This document shows positions 7,574 to 10,974 of a DNA stretch of 10,974 nt, piece after piece. The translations under genes were made by a program, and so were the position numbers. The notes below the pieces were generated by a model. That model saw only the letters and a program-made list of their open reading frames with translations. It ran no database searches and was not told where the DNA came from. This DNA comes from Proteobacteria bacterium UBA3413. Its GTDB lineage: Bacteria; Pseudomonadota; Gammaproteobacteria; Magnimaribacterales; D2472. The stretch lies in the NCBI GenBank assembly GCA_002358345.1, contig DEOR01000051.1:4100-15073 (forward strand), in the 5' to 3' direction. Position 1 is the stretch's first letter; the number at the start of each line of letters is the position of its first letter.

Positions 7574-7786
7574 CTATTTAGGTGTATCAGTTTCCTCTAA
7601 TTCTTTCTCTGGTTTTCTGAGATCTTTGATCAGGCGACCTTTGTAGAAACCATCAGCAGTCATTTGATGGCGCAGATGACGCTCACCAGAAACTGGATCG
7701 GTAGATAAGGTTAGATCTGAAAGGTGATCGTGCGAACGAATCATCCCTCTTTTAGATCTTGTTTTTTTACTCTTTTGTACTGCCAT
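7574..7786 (-). CDS. rpmF: 50S ribosomal protein bL32, with C-terminal extension
   Basis: Large-subunit ribosomal protein of 70 residues. The core is unmistakable: MAVQKSKKTRSKRG at the start, RSHDHLS, then GERHLRHQMTADGFYKGR at 34-51. It has no cysteine pair, so it is the zinc-free form found in most gammaproteobacteria. E. coli bL32 ends soon after the GRKVIAK stretch at 57 residues; here about 13-14 further charged residues (KPEKELEETDTPK) form an acidic tail of unknown role. The gene follows rluC at 35 bases (yceD, normally between them, is missing) and precedes fabD by 3 bases. The region upstream is pure A/T with no Shine-Dalgarno. Confidence 0.97.
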   Translation of the reverse strand: MAVQKSKKTRSKRGMIRSHDHLSDLTLSTDPVSGERHLRHQMTADGFYKGRLIKDLRKPEKELEETDTPK

Positions 7787-7821
7787 AATATTTTAAAAAA
7801 AATGCATCCTATCAGATTAGA

Positions 7822-8763
7822 TTAACTTTGAATAGTCAGTAAACAAAGCTTGTGTAACAGTATATCAAATTCATCATTAAGTGGAGCTTTATAAGTAACC
7901 TTCACCCCATCTCTATTATTGAACTCAATAAAGCTCGAGTGCAATGCTAAGCGGTTTACACCCGTTTCTTTGGCAATAAACTTATTAGCAGCAAAATCAC
8001 CGTACTTCTTGTCATTGACAATTGGCAGACCAAGGTTTGCACTTTGCACTCTTATTTGATGCATTCTCCCTGTAAATATAAGTATTTCTACATGTGAAAA
8101 GCTGCCAAGGCTTTCAATCAATCTAAACTCCGAGATAGCATCTTTACCATCAGAACTTTCTTGAACCTTGTGCAGGAATTCCTTGGTTGAAGAATCAATC
8201 TTTGTTTCAATTCTTCTGTTGCCCTTGAATTGACCCATGAGAATTGCCTGGTACTTTTTGGTAATTTCTTGATTTTTTAATTGATCGTGAAATATCCGTA
8301 AAAACCTCTTGTTTTTTGATAACACAATACAGCCCGAAGTTGATTTATCGATTCTATGGCATAAATCTATCTCTTTATTCTCGTGTGCCACTCTTGCTAT
8401 ATCAATCAATCCGAACTGGTTACTCGACCCAGAATGAACACTTAGTTCAGGATCTTTGTTAAATACTATGTAGTCGCTATTTTCAAATACTACAGATTTC
8501 CAATATTCTGAAATTCTTGATGGTGGGATTTTAATTTCCAGTTCGTTAGCATCAAAATCAATTAAATATGGCGGAATTCTAATCTCATCGTTAAGTTGCA
8601 GTTTTCTTGATGGCTTGATGCGCCCTGAATTAACTCGAATCTCACCTTTGCGAATCATGTTGTATATTTTGGATTTGGGTAAAGATTTATAAACATAAAA
8701 TAGATAATTATCCAGGCGTCGGCCAGCATGATCATCACTTATTTTTAGGTTTTTAGCACTCAT
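7822..8763 (-). CDS. rluC: 23S rRNA pseudouridine synthase RluC
   Basis: Converts uridines of 23S rRNA to pseudouridine (955, 2504 and 2580 in E. coli, by RluC). With the ATG at 8763 it has 313 residues (E. coli 319). An S4 RNA-binding domain spans about 8-70 (DHAGRRLDNYL, KSKIYNMIRKGEIRVN, RIKPSRKLQLNDEIRIP). The RluA-family catalytic motif is HRIDKSTSG at 136-144 with D139, carrying Ile where HRLD is usual; TGRMHQIR at 231-238 and LGLPIVNDKKYG at 244-255 follow. An in-frame TTG at 8820 would add 19 residues unlike the family N-terminus; the ATG gives eight residues before ISDDHAGRR, close to E. coli RluC, so I prefer it. The divergent rne/rluC pair is conserved in gammaproteobacteria, which favours RluC over RluA or RluD. 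No good ribosome binding site precedes either start. Confidence 0.94.
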   Translation of the reverse strand: MSAKNLKISDDHAGRRLDNYLFYVYKSLPKSKIYNMIRKGEIRVNSGRIKPSRKLQLNDEIRIPPYLIDFDANELEIKIPPSRISEYWKSVVFENSDYIVFNKDPELSVHSGSSNQFGLIDIARVAHENKEIDLCHRIDKSTSGCIVLSKNKRFLRIFHDQLKNQEITKKYQAILMGQFKGNRRIETKIDSSTKEFLHKVQESSDGKDAISEFRLIESLGSFSHVEILIFTGRMHQIRVQSANLGLPIVNDKKYGDFAANKFIAKETGVNRLALHSSFIEFNNRDGVKVTYKAPLNDEFDILLHKLCLLTIQS

Positions 8764-8823
8764 TGGGGTAGAATACTCGAAATTAGGAGCTTTAAATAAA
8801 GTATTTAAGGCCCTAGACAATAA

Positions 8824-8844
8824 ATTTATGCATTTTGCATAAAT
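8824..8844. repeat. Perfect 9-bp inverted repeat with 3-base loop
   Basis: The arms ATTTATGCA (8824-8832) and TGCATAAAT (8836-8844) are exact reverse complements around TTT. The repeat lies 60 bases upstream of the rluC ATG and about 205 bases upstream of rne. It could be a regulator binding site between the divergent genes or a hairpin in the rluC leader. It is too AT-rich and lacks a following T-run on the useful side to be called a terminator. Confidence 0.6.
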
Positions 8845-8897
8845 AATAATAGATCGCTTTTAAATTAAAAAAGTGTATCAAGAGAAAGTTTAGAATA

Positions 8898-8911
8898 TGC
8901 GCAAGAGCGCA
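8898..8911 (+). other. Small GC-rich hairpin in the rne upstream region
   Basis: TGCGC (8898-8902) pairs with GCGCA (8907-8911) around an AAGA tetraloop. Strong pairing is unusual in this AT-rich gap, so it may be the first hairpin of the rne leader if transcription starts upstream of it. Function is unproven. Confidence 0.35.
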
Positions 8912-8941
8912 AGAAAGTTAAAAAATTAGATTTACTATAAA

Positions 8942-9003
8942 CACCGTGAAATTTATGACATGGTGCTAGTTTAAGAGCTCCCCAGGGTAAGACTCTTAAA
9001 ACT
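8942..9003 (+). promoter_or_regulatory. Structured rne leader: two adjacent stem-loops (candidate RNase E autoregulatory element)
   Basis: Stem-loop A: CACCGTG (8942-8948) pairs with CATGGTG (8959-8965), seven pairs including one G-U, around a 10-base loop. Stem-loop B: AGTTTAAGAG (8968-8977) pairs with CTCTTAAAACT (8993-9003), ten pairs with one bulged A at 9001, around the GC-rich 15-base loop CTCCCCAGGGTAAGA. They end 46 bases before the rne ATG. In E. coli and relatives the rne 5' UTR holds hairpins through which RNase E limits its own mRNA (Rfam rne5 family). Position and shape fit that element; I could not align it to the family, so homology is an inference. Confidence 0.55.
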
Positions 9004-9039
9004 TTTAGATGCACGATTGCTGTTCTCTTTCTCTATATC

Positions 9040-9043
9040 GGAG
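9040..9043 (+). promoter_or_regulatory. rne: Shine-Dalgarno site of rne
   Basis: GGAG lies six A residues before the ATG at 9050. It fixes the start of RNase E, whose first residues MKRILIN match the family N-terminus. Confidence 0.75.
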
Positions 9044-9049
9044 AAAAAA

Positions 9050-10974
9050 ATGAAAAGAATTTTAATTAACTGTTCCTACTCAGATGAACTGCGCGTCGCT
9101 CTGGTCGATGGGGCAAAATTATTTGATTTAGACAATGAGTTTAATGCCCAGGCCTTACTAAAGGGTAGTATTTTTAAGGCAACAGTTTCAAGGGTCGAAT
9201 CGAGTCTTGACGCAGCTTTTGTAAATTTCGGCAATGAAAGACATGGTTTCTTACCCTTAAAAGAACTCTCTAGCGAGTATTTTACGAATGGAGCTGACGG
9301 CAAAAGAAAGTGCATTCTCAAAGAAGGCGATGAAATTCTGGTGCAAGTTCTTAAAGAAGAGCGAGCCACCAAAGGAGCCGCCCTTTCGAATCAGATATCT
9401 CTTGCAGGTAGATTTATAGTTTTAATACCCAACTCAGAAAAATCTGGTGGCGTCTCTAGAAGAATCGCTGGCGAAGAACGGGACGATATTAAAACTGCAT
9501 TAAATGAGCTAACAATTCCTGAAGGCATGAGTGTGATTGTTAGAACTGCTGGCTTAGGTCGATCTTCTGAAGAATTAAAATGGGACTTAGATTATTTAAT
9601 AAATTTATGGGAGCAGATCCAAGCAACAATTGCCGATGCGCCTAGTCCTAGCCTTATATACAAAGATGATAAGTTGATCTTAAGAGTCTTTAGAGATTAC
9701 TTTAGAGATGATATTGAAGAAATTTTAATTGACGATGAGGCTGTTCATGCTGAAGCTTTAGATTTTGCAAAGTCAGTGATTCCAGACCATGCCGATAGAA
9801 TAATTTTCTACAACGAAGAGATACCTTTATTTAATCGATATCAAATTGAAAGCCAAATAGAATTAGCCTTTCAAAGAGAAATCTCTCTTCCATCAGGTGG
9901 TTCTATTGTAATTGATCCAACTGAAGCCATGGTTTCCATTGATGTTAACTCAGCACGATCAACCAAGGGCAAGGACATTGAATCTACCGCCTTCACCACG
10001 AATATAGAAGCAGCTAAAGAAATAGCAAGACAACTGAGGTTGAGGGATCTAGGTGGCTTAGTAGTCATTGACTTTATAGATATGCAAGATGAGAAACATC
10101 AGCAGAAAGTCGAAAGTACATTTAGATCGGCTGTGCAGTTTGACCGAGCAAGAATTCAAATTGCCGCAATCTCTAGGTTTGGACTGCTTGAACTCTCAAG
10201 GCAAAGGCTGAGACCATCTCTAGATGAAACCTATGATATTCAGCATGTTCAAGTCAGAGGCACAAGATCATTGGGACAATCCATTTTAAGGATTATTGGC
10301 GAAGATGCTGCAAAAGAAAATACAGGTGAGATTCACGTCTATGTTCCAGCAGATGTATCTAGCTATCTGCTGAATGAAAAAAGACGGGATATTATTGCCA
10401 TTGAGAATACCTACCAAGTTAATATTCTAGTTATTGCAGATCCGTATAAATCAAGACCCTACTACAAGGTCGCAAGAGTTAAAGCTGTTGCAGGCAAGAA
10501 ACCATTGTCATATGACATGACACCAAATAGCCCTGAACCTTCTATGGATTGGAGAGATTCCAATACCAATAAAAAAACTCTCAAACCACTTGTAAGCGTT
10601 GCCGTTCCGCCAAGAATGCCAAAAAGAAAAAAACCATCGCTTATTGGCAGTTTCTTTAAGTCTCTATTCACCCTATCTTTTCTTCGATCAGATAAGAAGA
10701 ATAAAAAGAAAGGTCCTCATCAAAGGAATATGAATAATTCCAAAAGGAACCCAAGAAACACTTCTGGTGATAAGCCGCGGAACCCTAGAAATAATAGAAA
10801 TAATCCACGCAAAGCTCCGATTATCAATAAGGCTGATGGCGAAAAATCACCCAAGCCAGTGGTAATTCCACCGAAGAAAATTATAGAAGTGGGTAATAAT
10901 CCTAAAATTAACTCAGCACAGAAAGCTGAATCTATTGATAAGGTTGAAAAAAATGGCAATAAAGTTGATGGAGT
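9050..10974 (+). CDS. rne: Ribonuclease E (C-terminus beyond window), without zinc-link cysteines
   Basis: Endoribonuclease for mRNA decay and rRNA/tRNA processing. 641 codons are present with no stop. The N-terminus MKRILIN and the S1 domain at about 37-118, with RNA-contacting F57 and F67, match E. coli RNase E. R165-T166 (IVRTAG) is the 5'-monophosphate sensor. The DNase I-like catalytic domain keeps both Mg-binding aspartates, D298 (SIDVNSAR) and D341 (VIDFIDM). The zinc-link CPRCxGTG of E. coli (C404, C407) is absent: the aligned stretch reads QHVQVRGTRSLG at 398-409 with no Cys. The small domain continues normally (SILRIIGEDAAKENTGEIHVYVP, SYLLNEKR). SLIGSFFKSLFTLSFLR at 530-546 is a plausible amphipathic membrane-targeting helix, and the rest is an Asn/Lys/Arg/Pro-rich disordered tail, supporting RNase E rather than RNase G. 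The 5' leader is structured and may mediate autoregulation. Confidence 0.95.
   Translation, partial: MKRILINCSYSDELRVALVDGAKLFDLDNEFNAQALLKGSIFKATVSRVESSLDAAFVNFGNERHGFLPLKELSSEYFTNGADGKRKCILKEGDEILVQVLKEERATKGAALSNQISLAGRFIVLIPNSEKSGGVSRRIAGEERDDIKTALNELTIPEGMSVIVRTAGLGRSSEELKWDLDYLINLWEQIQATIADAPSPSLIYKDDKLILRVFRDYFRDDIEEILIDDEAVHAEALDFAKSVIPDHADRIIFYNEEIPLFNRYQIESQIELAFQREISLPSGGSIVIDPTEAMVSIDVNSARSTKGKDIESTAFTTNIEAAKEIARQLRLRDLGGLVVIDFIDMQDEKHQQKVESTFRSAVQFDRARIQIAAISRFGLLELSRQRLRPSLDETYDIQHVQVRGTRSLGQSILRIIGEDAAKENTGEIHVYVPADVSSYLLNEKRRDIIAIENTYQVNILVIADPYKSRPYYKVARVKAVAGKKPLSYDMTPNSPEPSMDWRDSNTNKKTLKPLVSVAVPPRMPKRKKPSLIGSFFKSLFTLSFLRSDKKNKKKGPHQRNMNNSKRNPRNTSGDKPRNPRNNRNNPRKAPIINKADGEKSPKPVVIPPKKIIEVGNNPKINSAQKAESIDKVEKNGNKVDG

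Larger units (their letters stand above)
8764..9049. other. Divergent rluC-rne intergenic region
   Basis: A 286-base AT-rich region with no gene on either strand that I can support. It must carry the promoters for the rluC series and for rne, though no sigma-70 pair is convincing: TATAAA at 8936-8941 and TAGAAT at 8891-8896 on the plus strand lack good -35 boxes. It holds a 9-bp inverted repeat near rluC, a small GC-rich hairpin, and two stem-loops close to rne, described separately. The part nearest rne is probably the rne 5' leader. Confidence 0.8.

Noticed and set aside
8764..8820. 19-residue N-terminal extension of rluC from a TTG start
   Set aside because: The extra residues do not resemble the RluC N-terminus, there is no ribosome binding site, and the ATG at 8763 gives a length and N-terminus close to E. 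coli RluC.
8936..8941. TATAAA considered as the rne -10 box
   Set aside because: No -35 hexamer at a suitable distance, and such matches are expected by chance in this AT-rich gap.
9076..9372. 98-residue minus-strand frame opposite the start of rne
   Set aside because: Antisense to the S1 domain of RNase E; Ser/Leu-rich shadow translation without any motif.
10720..10959. Hydrophobic minus-strand frame that looks like a small membrane protein
   Set aside because: The Phe/Leu/Gly-rich translation is the antisense of the Lys/Asn/Pro-rich RNase E tail, a common artefact of low-complexity coding sequence.
1..10974. Mobile elements, CRISPR arrays, tRNA or rRNA genes, toxin-antitoxin or defence genes
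   Set aside because: I looked for terminal repeats, regularly spaced repeats, tRNA-like cloverleaf signals and unfamiliar gene clusters and saw none; the window is ordinary core-genome content.

Overview
The window (10,974 bases, AT-rich, roughly 37-40% GC by eye) is a densely packed housekeeping segment of a gammaproteobacterial genome. The main clue is gene order. Divergent rne and rluC, followed by rpmF-fabD-fabG-acpP-fabF-mltG-tmk-holB, is the layout known from Escherichia coli and relatives, but thinned here: yceF, yceD, plsX, fabH and pabC are absent from their usual places. Low GC, very short or overlapping gene junctions, few clear Shine-Dalgarno sites and the missing genes suggest a streamlined, probably marine, gammaproteobacterium (SAR86-like is an inference, not shown by the sequence).

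Layout. Bases 1-806 (minus) hold the N-terminal 268 codons of a sodium:alanine/glycine symporter (AGCS family), cut by the window edge. A small glutaredoxin (809-1048, minus) lies directly upstream of it and probably shares its transcript. An 18-base gap separates the glutaredoxin from a divergent short-chain dehydrogenase (1067-1831, plus), which ends 6 bases from the convergent end of holB. From 8763 down to 1838 runs one continuous minus-strand series: rluC (23S rRNA pseudouridine synthase), rpmF (ribosomal protein bL32), fabD, fabG, acpP, fabF (type II fatty acid synthesis), mltG (peptidoglycan glycan-strand terminase), tmk (dTMP kinase) and holB (DNA polymerase III delta prime). It links translation, membrane lipid, cell wall and DNA synthesis. 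On the other side of a 286-base divergent region, rne (RNase E) starts at 9050 on the plus strand and runs off the right edge.

The rluC-rne gap is the richest non-coding stretch. It holds a perfect 9-bp inverted repeat, a small GC-rich hairpin, and two adjacent stem-loops in the rne leader that resemble the feedback-control structures of the rne 5' UTR in other gammaproteobacteria.

No mobile element, CRISPR array, tRNA, rRNA or novel defence-like system is visible. The points most worth a second look are: an RNase E whose catalytic and 5'-sensor residues are intact but which lacks both cysteines of the zinc-link (CPRC) motif; the structured rne leader; the trimmed fab cluster; an mltG with no ATG before its membrane anchor; and a near-leaderless arrangement at the glutaredoxin/SDR divergent start.
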